This document shows, in pieces, positions 7,358 through 13,756 of a DNA stretch of 18,593 nucleotides. The notes under the pieces are model-generated. The model ran no database searches and had not been told where the DNA came from. It saw only the letters and a program-made list of their open reading frames with translations. Source of the DNA: Gemmatimonadota bacterium (lineage in GTDB: Bacteria; Gemmatimonadota; Gemmatimonadetes; Gemmatimonadales; GWC2-71-9); assembly GCA_022573095.1 (NCBI GenBank), contig JACZUR010000011.1, positions 1 through 18,593 on the forward strand, read 5' to 3'. Each line of letters opens with the position of its first letter. The stretch's first letter is position 1. The position numbers and the translations under genes were made by a program.

Positions 7358-8676
7358 TGCGTTACGGCGAGGGGAAGGTTGCAATCGTTGGAGCGGGTCT
7401 TGCCGGTTCGCTAATGGCTGTATACCTGGGGCGGTCGGGTTATCGGGTCGACCTGTTCGAAAAAAGGCCCGATCCCAGGATCGAGAAAGGACAGCGCACC
7501 AGGTCTATCAATCTGGCCATCTCGGCGCGCGGATTGGATGCACTGGGCCGAGTTGGGTTGGATCGCGAGGTGCTTGACATGGCAATCCCGATGCGCGGCC
7601 GAATGATGCACGCGCAATCCGGCAGACTCACATTCCAACCCTACGGTGTGAAGGGTCAGGCAATAAACTCTGTGTCGCGGGCCAATCTTAATCTCGTGAT
7701 GATTGAAGCGGCCGACGAACTATCGAACGTCTGCTGCCATTTCTCGGCGGTGCTGGCTGACGCGGATATCGACAACGGTGTCTTGAAGATCCGAGATCCC
7801 GGTGGCGGATCGATCAGCGAAACCTACGATGCCGTTATTGGCGCCGACGGAGCCTTTTCATCCGTCAGAGCCCATATGGTGCAGCGGCAGCGATTCAGCT
7901 TCTCGCAAACCTACCTGGAACACGGGTATAAGGAACTGACGATTCCAGCCGGCCCGAACAACTCCCATCGACTCTCGAGAGACGCGCTTCATATCTGGCC
8001 ACGCGGTGGGTACATGATGATCGCGCTCCCGAACATCGACGGTTCGTTCACCTGTACGCTCTTCTGGCCTCACGAAGGACCAAACAGCTTTGAGGAGGTG
8101 AGCGAGAACGAGGTTGTGCAGTTCTTTGAGTCGAATTTTCTGGACGTGGTGTCGCTAATGCCCAGTCTTATGGAGGACTTTGCATCGAATCCGACGAGTT
8201 CTTTGGCTACTATCAGATGCGATCCTTGGCACGTCGGGAAGGCGGTTCTCTTGGGTGACGCGGCCCATGCGGTGGTTCCGTTCTACGGACAGGGAGCGAA
8301 CGCGGCATTCGAGAGCTGTGTCGTGCTGGACGAGTGCCTCAAAGAATGCAGCGGTGACTGGAGAAGTGCATTCGCCACCTACTCGCACCGCCGCAAGCCG
8401 CACACCGACGCGCTTGCAGACCTGGCTATCGGAAATTTTGTTGAGATGCGCAATCGCGTCACATCGCCGATGTTCTTGCTAAAGAAGAAGACCGAGAAGC
8501 TACTGCTCAGAACGGTGCCGGGATATCTTCCGCTGTACTCCATGATTTCCTTCAGCACAATCCCGTATGCGGAAGCGGTCCACAGGAATAGGAGGCGAAA
8601 TGCCTTGACCAGAAATGTCGTGTTGCTCGCTGGTTTTGCGCTAGTGGTTCTCCTGCTGTCATATTTGTTAGGCTAA
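7357..8676 (+). CDS. kmo: Kynurenine 3-monooxygenase
   Basis: KMO is a FAD- and NADPH-dependent aromatic hydroxylase that forms 3-hydroxykynurenine. The 439-aa product begins with the dinucleotide-binding VAIVGAGLAGSL and the acidic strand end LFEKR. It contains RSINLAIS, a KMO hallmark, the DG motif IGADGAFSSVR, and the FAD ribityl-binding GD motif LLGDAAHAVVPFYGQG. The last ~21 residues are a hydrophobic helix with no charge after the arginine, like the membrane-anchoring tail of eukaryotic KMO. The ATG at 7357 overlaps the kynU stop. An in-frame opening to 7177 is only coding shadow. KMO before HAAO makes this the hydroxylated branch, not the anthranilate branch. Confidence 0.96.
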   Translation: MRYGEGKVAIVGAGLAGSLMAVYLGRSGYRVDLFEKRPDPRIEKGQRTRSINLAISARGLDALGRVGLDREVLDMAIPMRGRMMHAQSGRLTFQPYGVKGQAINSVSRANLNLVMIEAADELSNVCCHFSAVLADADIDNGVLKIRDPGGGSISETYDAVIGADGAFSSVRAHMVQRQRFSFSQTYLEHGYKELTIPAGPNNSHRLSRDALHIWPRGGYMMIALPNIDGSFTCTLFWPHEGPNSFEEVSENEVVQFFESNFLDVVSLMPSLMEDFASNPTSSLATIRCDPWHVGKAVLLGDAAHAVVPFYGQGANAAFESCVVLDECLKECSGDWRSAFATYSHRRKPHTDALADLAIGNFVEMRNRVTSPMFLLKKKTEKLLLRTVPGYLPLYSMISFSTIPYAEAVHRNRRRNALTRNVVLLAGFALVVLLLSYLLG

Positions 8677-8691
8677 CGGGCGGAGGGCATT

Positions 8692-9474
8692 TTGGCGCTA
8701 ACATATCCATCCTATCTTCGGCTGAGGGAGCTGCTATCGCTGCAGCAACCCGTCTCCGATCCTGAGGAACACGACGAGATTCTGTTCATCGTGATCCACC
8801 AGGTCTACGAGTTGTGGTTCAAACTCCTTAAACACGAAGTCGAGAAAGCGAACGCGTGTTTTTCCGACGGTGATCTCTACGGGGCTCTGGCGACGTTCAA
8901 GAGATTGCGTACGGTGATGAAGACACTCGTCGGCCAGTTAGATATTCTCGAAACCATGACACCGATGTCGTTCTCGTCCTTTAGGGACCGGCTCGAGACC
9001 GCATCGGGCTTTCAGTCTACCCAGTTTCGCGAGCTCGAGTTCATGCTGGGCCAGAAGCGTTCCGAGATGCTTGCGTACTACAAGCACGACTCTGCCGGTC
9101 ACGCGGAACTGGAGAAGCGACTTTCCGAACCGTCCGTGCAGGATCACTTTAATCGTTTCTTGGAAGGCCACGGTGTTGAGGTTCCGGAAACGATAAAGAA
9201 CAAGGATGTGACGGCAAGTCACGAACCGAGCAAGGAGCTTCAGGAACAACTGTTGAGGCTGTATCGGGAAAAACCGGATCTGGTGTTGTTGTTTGAGGTG
9301 ATGATCGATTTCGATGAGGGTCTGCAGGAGTGGCGTTACCGGCATTTGAAAATGGTCGAGCGCACGATCGGTGACAAACGCGGTACGGGTGGTTCGCCGG
9401 GCGCGGCGTTTCTACGACAGTCACTCTTCAAACCTATTTTCCCCGATCTCTGGGAGATCAGGCGCGACCTCTAG
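8692..9474 (+). CDS. kynA: Tryptophan 2,3-dioxygenase
   Basis: TDO is the haem dioxygenase that opens the indole ring of L-tryptophan to N-formylkynurenine, the entry step of the pathway. The protein is 260 aa, slightly shorter than Xanthomonas TDO because of a short N-terminus. It starts with the family pattern LTYPSYLRLRELLSLQQP. His36 (in IHQVYELWFKLL) matches the active-site His55 of Xanthomonas TDO. Arg98 in SFRDRL matches the carboxylate-binding Arg117, and His218 in RHLKMVERTIG is the axial haem ligand. RGTGGSPG closes the site. TTG 8692 follows GGAGGG at 8682-8687, with a short 4-nt spacing, and lies 15 nt after kmo. No upstream ATG is available. Confidence 0.96.
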   Translation: MALTYPSYLRLRELLSLQQPVSDPEEHDEILFIVIHQVYELWFKLLKHEVEKANACFSDGDLYGALATFKRLRTVMKTLVGQLDILETMTPMSFSSFRDRLETASGFQSTQFRELEFMLGQKRSEMLAYYKHDSAGHAELEKRLSEPSVQDHFNRFLEGHGVEVPETIKNKDVTASHEPSKELQEQLLRLYREKPDLVLLFEVMIDFDEGLQEWRYRHLKMVERTIGDKRGTGGSPGAAFLRQSLFKPIFPDLWEIRRDL

Positions 9475-9476
9475 CG

Positions 9477-10094
9477 GTGTACGACATCACACCGACGGTA
9501 TCGAACCGGCTCAAGGTATGGCCGGGAGACACGCCGCCAAGTCGCGAGATTCTGCTGGATATGGCGAAGGGCGATAACCTCACCCTGTCAACTCTGCACG
9601 CGACAGTGCATCTGGGAGCGCACGCCGATGCGCCAAGCCATTACAGGAAAGATGCGGCCAGCATAGAGAGTGCGGAGTTGCAACTCTACATGGGCGAGTG
9701 CGAGGTGGTACGGGCGACGGCGCGGCGTGGGAAGCGGGTCGATATCGAGGACTTAAAGGGAGCGGGGAGCGGGGAGCGGGTCTTGATAGCGACCGGGACG
9801 TTCCCGGATCCGGAGAGTTTTAACGAAGACTTTTCAGGGTTGGCGCCTGAACTCATTGAGCATCTCGCGGGGCAGGGTACGCGGCTGATCGGTGTGGATA
9901 TGCCGAGCGTTGACGCATTCGACTCGAAGGATCTGCCGGCTCACAACGCGTGCCTGGCGAACGATGTGATGATTCTCGAGGGGCTTGTGCTCGCGAATGT
10001 GCCGGAGGGCCGATACGAACTGATAGCTCTGCCGCTCAAACTAGAAGGATTCGACGCGAGTCCGGTGCGCGCCGTTTTGCGTACGCTGAAGTAG
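9477..10094 (+). CDS. kynB: Kynurenine formamidase (KynB-type arylformamidase)
   Basis: This enzyme hydrolyses N-formylkynurenine to kynurenine and formate. It is the metal-dependent cyclase-like type, distinct from the serine-hydrolase animal formamidase. The 205-aa product carries the signature HLGAHADAPSHY with metal ligands His45, His49 and Asp51 and catalytic His55. His156 and Glu168 of the second cluster (AHNACL, ILEG) are also present, matching known KynB structures. GTG 9477 sits two bases after the kynA stop. A heptamer tandem repeat encodes residues 95-101 (GAGSGER) in a loop. This is the last gene of the + strand operon, and no convincing T-tract terminator follows it. Confidence 0.95.
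   Translation: MYDITPTVSNRLKVWPGDTPPSREILLDMAKGDNLTLSTLHATVHLGAHADAPSHYRKDAASIESAELQLYMGECEVVRATARRGKRVDIEDLKGAGSGERVLIATGTFPDPESFNEDFSGLAPELIEHLAGQGTRLIGVDMPSVDAFDSKDLPAHNACLANDVMILEGLVLANVPEGRYELIALPLKLEGFDASPVRAVLRTLK
9758..9780 (+). repeat. Heptanucleotide tandem repeat inside kynB
   Basis: Three perfect copies of GGGAGCG plus two further G occupy this stretch. Three units make 21 nt, which keeps the frame and encodes GAGSGER between the conserved DIEDLK and VLIATGT segments. A related heptamer array lies in the vanX-like gene at 16938. The two genes are otherwise unrelated, so the repeat itself is probably a mobile or slippage-generated genomic motif. Confidence 0.8.
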
Positions 10095-10116
10095 ATAAAG
10101 TGGTGCGGGTTGGACC

Positions 10117-10145
10117 TGACACGCTCAACCTGAGTGTCATGACAC
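10117..10145. promoter_or_regulatory. Overlapping inverted repeats after kynB, function unknown
   Basis: TGACAC at 10117-10122 pairs with GTGTCA at 10134-10139. The latter continues into a perfect 12-bp palindrome, GTGTCATGACAC, at 10134-10145. A further TGACAC half-site lies at 10190-10195. It could be a protein-binding site, a 3'-end RNA hairpin protecting the kyn transcript, or a Rho-dependent end. There is no T-tract, so it is not a classical intrinsic terminator. The sequence pattern is certain; the function is not. Confidence 0.4.
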
Positions 10146-10271
10146 GGGAGGCCTGACGCCGTAGCCTGACTAACAACAGCCACTGTAACTGACACTCTGT
10201 AAGACATTTAATCACAAGAACTTAGAAGAGATAGCGAATTCCTAGCGAGAATTAAGAAACTCGATTGGCTC

Positions 10272-10300
10272 TTGACTTGACTAGCCGAAAAGTATAGACT
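10272..10300 (+). promoter_or_regulatory. Predicted sigma70-type promoter of the toxin-antitoxin pair
   Basis: TTGACT at 10272-10277 matches five of six consensus -35 bases. A 17-nt spacer follows, then TAGACT at 10295-10300 with four of six -10 bases. Transcription would start near 10307, about 22 nt before the antitoxin ATG. No good ribosome site is seen in that short leader. The surrounding DNA is more AT-rich than the operons on either side. Confidence 0.55.
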
Positions 10301-10327
10301 AGTCGCCAACCAGTCGTATATTAGACT
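10279..10327. promoter_or_regulatory. Candidate autoregulatory operator of the toxin-antitoxin pair
   Basis: GACTAG occurs at 10279-10284 and again at 10297-10302, 18 nt apart. The second copy is part of the perfect 8-bp palindrome GACTAGTC at 10297-10304. TAGACT is repeated at 10295-10300 and 10322-10327. The elements overlap the predicted -10 and start site. Phd/YefM antitoxins commonly repress their own promoters through such sites, so this is a reasonable operator by inference. Confidence 0.35.
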
Positions 10328-10328
10328 T

Positions 10329-10565
10329 ATGAAGACAGTTGGTTCGTACGAGGCCAAGACTCATCTCGCACAGCTCCTCGAGGAGGTGGCTGCCGGCGAG
10401 ATCGTCACGATTACCAAGCACGGGTTGCCGCTGGCCTCGCTCGTTCCAGTTGGCGAGAACGTAAAAAGGGATGTCGGCGAGGTAATCCGAGATATGCGTG
10501 CGTTTCGGCGTGGGAAGATTCGGGGTGATGGCGGGATCTATCAAACACCGGAGGATGGAGAATGA
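10329..10565 (+). CDS. Phd/YefM-family antitoxin
   Basis: The 78-aa product has the Phd/YefM N-terminal fold: VGSYEAKTHLAQLLEEVAAGEIVTI, then KHGLPLASLVPV. A charged, probably disordered C-terminal tail follows and would wrap around and block the toxin. The N-terminal half also binds operator DNA in this family. The gene overlaps the downstream PIN gene as ATGA at 10562-10565, the usual coupled layout for antitoxin and toxin. It has its own predicted promoter and lies between two convergent catabolic operons, so it is probably an acquired autonomous module. No truncation is visible. Confidence 0.93.
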   Translation: MKTVGSYEAKTHLAQLLEEVAAGEIVTITKHGLPLASLVPVGENVKRDVGEVIRDMRAFRRGKIRGDGGIYQTPEDGE

Positions 10566-10981
10566 GCGGGATTGTAATTGATGGTTCTGTTACGATGGCG
10601 TGGTGTTTTGAGGACGAAAGTGACGACTACTCCGAGGCTACGCTCGATTATCTGCGCAGCGGGACTGCCGAAGTGCCGTCCATATGGATGCTGGACGTGT
10701 CGAACGCATTGAGTGCCAGTGAAAGGAGTGGTGGGATCGCCCAGTCGACTTCGACTAGGTTTCTGGAACTGTTGCGCTCGCTTCCGATCGACGTGCAATG
10801 CGACACGCGTGACAAGACCTGGAACAGGGTGATGGACCTCGGCCGTCAATTTGACCTCTCACCATACAACGCTTGCTATCTCGAACTCGCTATGCGTCGG
10901 GGTGCCGAGCTGGCGACGCGAGATTTTCGCCTAATGCGGGCGGCTGAAAGAGCGGGAGTGCCGATCTTTGGCAGGGCGTGA
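10562..10981 (+). CDS. vapC: VapC-like PIN-domain toxin with altered catalytic acids
   Basis: VapC toxins are Mg-dependent RNases that cut tRNA or rRNA when the antitoxin is degraded. The 139-aa protein shows the PIN pattern: Asp7 in VIDGSVTMAW, a second motif at Asp45 (MLDVSNAL), a third at SPYNACYLELA and Asp121 in LATRD. Most relatives have Glu at the second site (EVANAL) and Asp at the third (YDAAYLELA). Here these are Asp45 and Asn103. The codons were checked: GAC at 10694 and AAC at 10868. Loss of the third carboxylate may weaken or abolish nuclease activity. The length and rest of the fold are intact. It ends about 40 nt before a strong terminator. Confidence 0.9.
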   Translation: MSGIVIDGSVTMAWCFEDESDDYSEATLDYLRSGTAEVPSIWMLDVSNALSASERSGGIAQSTSTRFLELLRSLPIDVQCDTRDKTWNRVMDLGRQFDLSPYNACYLELAMRRGAELATRDFRLMRAAERAGVPIFGRA

Positions 10982-11022
10982 GCTTGGTTTGGCCGCCGAC
11001 TCGCGCGAGCTTTCGTTATGCG

Positions 11023-11058
11023 AAGGCCGGGAGCTAAAGCCCCCGGCCTTTTCTTTTT
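11023..11058 (+). terminator. Intrinsic terminator after the toxin gene
   Basis: AAGGCCGGG at 11023-11031 is perfectly complementary to CCCGGCCTT at 11042-11050, with a 10-nt loop, followed by TTTTCTTTTT. The stem is GC-rich and the U-run immediate, so + strand termination should be efficient. On the minus strand the hairpin is followed by only two T, so it is not a good terminator for the convergent operon ending at 11075. Confidence 0.9.
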
Positions 11059-11074
11059 CGCGTCCGACGTTCGG

Positions 11075-11506
11075 TCAATCCTTCAGCACGGCAATAACCT
11101 TCAGTTCAACGGCAATCGGCGTCGGTAGCCGGTTAACCTCGACTGTCGTACGGGTCGGCCGATTCTCCCGGAAGTGTTCGGCGTACAGCGCGTTGAACTT
11201 CTCGAAGTCGTTTCCTATATCCGTAAGGAACACTGTAACGTCCACAATATCGTCCCAGCTGGCGCCCGCATCCTCTATGACCGTGCGCACATTTTCGAAG
11301 ACTGCGAGCGTTTGCACCTCGATGTCGTATCCGGTGACGCGACCGCTGTCGTCGAACGTTACACCGGGAATTTCCTTCGTGCCGCGCTTGCGCGGTCCCA
11401 TACCTGAGAGAAACAACAGATTACCCACGCGCTTGGCGTGAGGGAAAGCGCCCACCGGTTCGGGTGCTCGTGCGCTTACGATATCGTTGGCGGAGTCAGC
11501 GGTCAC
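11075..11506 (-). CDS. amnD: RidA/YjgF-family 2-aminomuconate deaminase
   Basis: This is a 143-aa RidA-superfamily protein, the size of Pseudomonas 2-aminomuconate deaminase. Seen features are the N-terminal PVGAFPHAKRVGNLLFLSG strand pair and the C-terminal RTTVEVNRLPTPIAVELKVIAV segment. The latter carries the arginine and the glutamate of the RidA active pocket. The expected reaction is hydrolytic deamination of 2-aminomuconate to 4-oxalocrotonate with release of ammonia. General imine-deaminase RidA activity is an alternative, but position next to the aminomuconate-semialdehyde dehydrogenase favours the pathway role. The GTG start overlaps the dehydrogenase stop as GTGA, so it is translationally coupled. 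It is the last gene of the minus-strand operon. Confidence 0.88.
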   Translation of the reverse strand: MTADSANDIVSARAPEPVGAFPHAKRVGNLLFLSGMGPRKRGTKEIPGVTFDDSGRVTGYDIEVQTLAVFENVRTVIEDAGASWDDIVDVTVFLTDIGNDFEKFNALYAEHFRENRPTRTTVEVNRLPTPIAVELKVIAVLKD

Positions 11507-12963
11507 GAGCGGCCGTGCAACGCAACGCAGACGTTCTTGGGTTCCGTAAAGAATCTCAGCGCCTCTTCGCCGCCTTCACGTCCCAGTCCGCTTTCCTTCA
11601 TCCCGCCGAAGGGCACGCGCAGGTCGCGCAGCATCCAGCAGTTTACCCAGACCGTCCCGCATTCGATGCGGTCGGCGACGCGATGTGCGCGGTCGAGGTT
11701 CTTGGTCCAGACGGAGGCGGCGAGTCCATAGTTAGTTCCGTTGGCGTATTCGATTACCTCGTCCTCGGTATCAAACGGCGAAATGGAAACCACCGGGCCG
11801 AAGATCTCTTCCTGATTGACACGGCAGTCCGCCGCCAGTCCGTTGACTACTGTGGGCTCGTAGAAGAAGCCGCCGGCGCAGCGCTCACCGATCTCCTTGT
11901 CGGTGGGCCGCTTACCGCCGCACAGAATGTTGCCGCCTTCGTCGCGAGCTAGGTCTACGTAGTACTTCGTTTTGTCGAGCTGTGCCTGGGAGACCAGTGC
12001 ACCCTGGTCGCACGAGTCGTCGAGCGGGTCGCCCACCTTCAGTTCTCTCGCAGTATCTACGAATCGGTTCACGAAATCGCCGTAGACTGAATTCTCTACG
12101 AAGATGCGCGATCCGGAGAGGCAGAGTTGTCCCTGGTTGGAAAACGCGGATTTGATGCTGGTGTCGAGCGCACCGTCCATGTCGGCATCGGCAAACACGA
12201 TGTTGGGGTTCTTACCTCCCATCTCAAGTGCGAGCTTCTTGAAACGTCGTGACGTGCTCTCGGCGATCGATGCACCCGTCGCTGTACCGCCGGTAAATGA
12301 GATCGCGGCGACGTCGTCGTGCACGGCAAGCGCGGCTCCTACCTTAGCACCCAGTCCGTGAACGATGTTGAGCACACCTGGCGGCAGACCAGCTTCGATA
12401 CACAGCTCGCTCAGCAAAAAGGCGGTCATCGGCGTGATCTCCGACGGCTTGGCTACCGCGGTGTTACCGGTCGCGAGTGCGGGCGCGATCTTCCACGTTA
12501 GTAGGTACAGAGGGAGGTTCCATGGCGAGATCAAACCGACGACACCATGCGGCCGGCGTAACGTGTAGTTGATTGCTGCGCTGTCGGTGATGTGCGACTC
12601 GGATTGCGTGTGCAGTATAGCGGTCGCAAAGAATTTAAGGTTTGCGATCGCGCGCGGGATGTCTACAGACCGCGCGAGTTTGTGCGGCTTCCCGGTGTCG
12701 ATGCACTCCGCCATCGCGATGTCATCGAAGTTGTCTTTGATCAGTTGCGCGATACGCAGTAGTATCGCGGACCGTTCTGCGGCGGGCGTTGCCGACCACC
12801 CGGGAAACGCATCTCGCGCGGCGGCAACAGCGGTCGCGATGTCGCGTTCGTCGCTGTCCGGTACCCGGCCGTAAGGTTCGCCGATGGCGGGATCGATGTT
12901 GTCGATATAGTCGCCCGAGTTCGGTGCAGTCAGTTTGCCGTTTATATAGTTGGCGATCTGCAT
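11503..12963 (-). CDS. amnC: 2-aminomuconate 6-semialdehyde dehydrogenase
   Basis: This NAD-dependent ALDH-superfamily enzyme is 486 aa. It should oxidise 2-aminomuconate 6-semialdehyde, the ACMSD product, to 2-aminomuconate before it cyclises to picolinate. Catalytic features: Asn149 in PWNLP, Lys172 in AKPSE, the cofactor loop FTGGTATG, general base Glu247 in LEMGGKN, and nucleophile Cys281 in QGQLCLSGSR. EEIFGPVV and PFGGMKESGLGREGG near the C-terminus are typical. The ATG at 12963 follows the SDR stop by one base; an upstream open extension is shadow. Other hydroxymuconic-type semialdehyde dehydrogenases look similar, but the ACMSD and RidA neighbours make the aminomuconate substrate most likely. 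It is encoded convergently to the upper-pathway operon. Confidence 0.93.
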   Translation of the reverse strand: MQIANYINGKLTAPNSGDYIDNIDPAIGEPYGRVPDSDERDIATAVAAARDAFPGWSATPAAERSAILLRIAQLIKDNFDDIAMAECIDTGKPHKLARSVDIPRAIANLKFFATAILHTQSESHITDSAAINYTLRRPHGVVGLISPWNLPLYLLTWKIAPALATGNTAVAKPSEITPMTAFLLSELCIEAGLPPGVLNIVHGLGAKVGAALAVHDDVAAISFTGGTATGASIAESTSRRFKKLALEMGGKNPNIVFADADMDGALDTSIKSAFSNQGQLCLSGSRIFVENSVYGDFVNRFVDTARELKVGDPLDDSCDQGALVSQAQLDKTKYYVDLARDEGGNILCGGKRPTDKEIGERCAGGFFYEPTVVNGLAADCRVNQEEIFGPVVSISPFDTEDEVIEYANGTNYGLAASVWTKNLDRAHRVADRIECGTVWVNCWMLRDLRVPFGGMKESGLGREGGEEALRFFTEPKNVCVALHGRS

Positions 12964-12964
12964 A

Positions 12965-13744
12965 CTAGATCGTGGGGATTCTCCCGCCGTCGACCGGGAG
13001 GCTGAGTCCGGTGATGTATCCTGCCTCTGCGGATGCGAGGAAAGCAACGGCCTCGGCGATCTCCGAGGCTGCGCCGATTCTGCCCGCCGGTATCTTCCCT
13101 ATCATGCCGTTCTGCACGAACTCGGCGCTGATCCCACTGTCCCGCGCCTTTGTCGCTATCTGCGATCGCAGCCGTGCGGTATCGGTGAAGCCCGGTAGAA
13201 CGTTGTTCACCGTAATACCGAACTGCGCCACCTCGTTCGAGAGGGTCTTCGCCCAGCTGGCCACTGCGCCGCGCACCGTGTTGGAGACGCCCAGCCCTTC
13301 GATCGGTTGACGCACCGAAGTGGAGACGATATTGACGATTCTCCCGAAACTCTCTTCCTTCATCCCGGGAATGAAAGCCTGGGCGAGAATGTGGTTGCAT
13401 ATTAGGTGACGGTTGAACGCCGCGATGAACTCGCCGGGTGCTGCGCTCAGTATCGGCCCGGCGGGAGGGCCGCCGGTGTTGTTGATGAGGATGTGACAGC
13501 TACCGGTGTTCTTTATGTAAGATTCAGCTGCCATTTCGACGGCGGAGGTGTTGTCAAAGTTGGCGATCATGAAGCCGTGCTTACCATCACCGGGCAACTC
13601 GTCACAGACGGACCTCAGAGTCTCTTCGTCTCGTGCCAGCAGCGTTACGTTGGCTCCTTCAGCCGCAAGTTTGACGGCGCAAGCCTTCCCAATGCCCTGT
13701 GTGCTGCCGCATACGATGGCGTTCTTACCGGCGATTGAACTCAT
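12965..13744 (-). CDS. SDR-family oxidoreductase-like protein lacking YxxxK
   Basis: The 259-aa protein has the Rossmann signature GSTQGIG (residues 13-19), the stabilising NNTGG (88-92), a catalytic-type serine at about 141-143 in NIVSTS, and VNNVLPGFTDT. It ends with the usual GLSLPVDGG. The motif that should be YxxxK reads SNTVR (154-158), so the catalytic Tyr is Ser and the Lys is Arg. A subset of FabG-like SDRs carries this SNxxR form, so this is a subfamily trait rather than decay. The substrate is unknown. Its place between the M20 hydrolase and the semialdehyde dehydrogenase, with no gap, suggests a role in the same catabolic route. ATG 13744 has no clear ribosome site. Confidence 0.9.
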   Translation of the reverse strand: MSSIAGKNAIVCGSTQGIGKACAVKLAAEGANVTLLARDEETLRSVCDELPGDGKHGFMIANFDNTSAVEMAAESYIKNTGSCHILINNTGGPPAGPILSAAPGEFIAAFNRHLICNHILAQAFIPGMKEESFGRIVNIVSTSVRQPIEGLGVSNTVRGAVASWAKTLSNEVAQFGITVNNVLPGFTDTARLRSQIATKARDSGISAEFVQNGMIGKIPAGRIGAASEIAEAVAFLASAEAGYITGLSLPVDGGRIPTI

Positions 13745-13756
13745 TGCGTTAATTGT

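Noticed and set aside
9758..9780. CRISPR-like or minisatellite array
   Set aside because: The unit is only 7 nt, without spacers, and lies within coding sequence; it is a simple tandem repeat.
10117..10145. Intrinsic terminator for the upper kynurenine operon
   Set aside because: The hairpin is imperfect and no T-run follows; kept as an unassigned inverted repeat.
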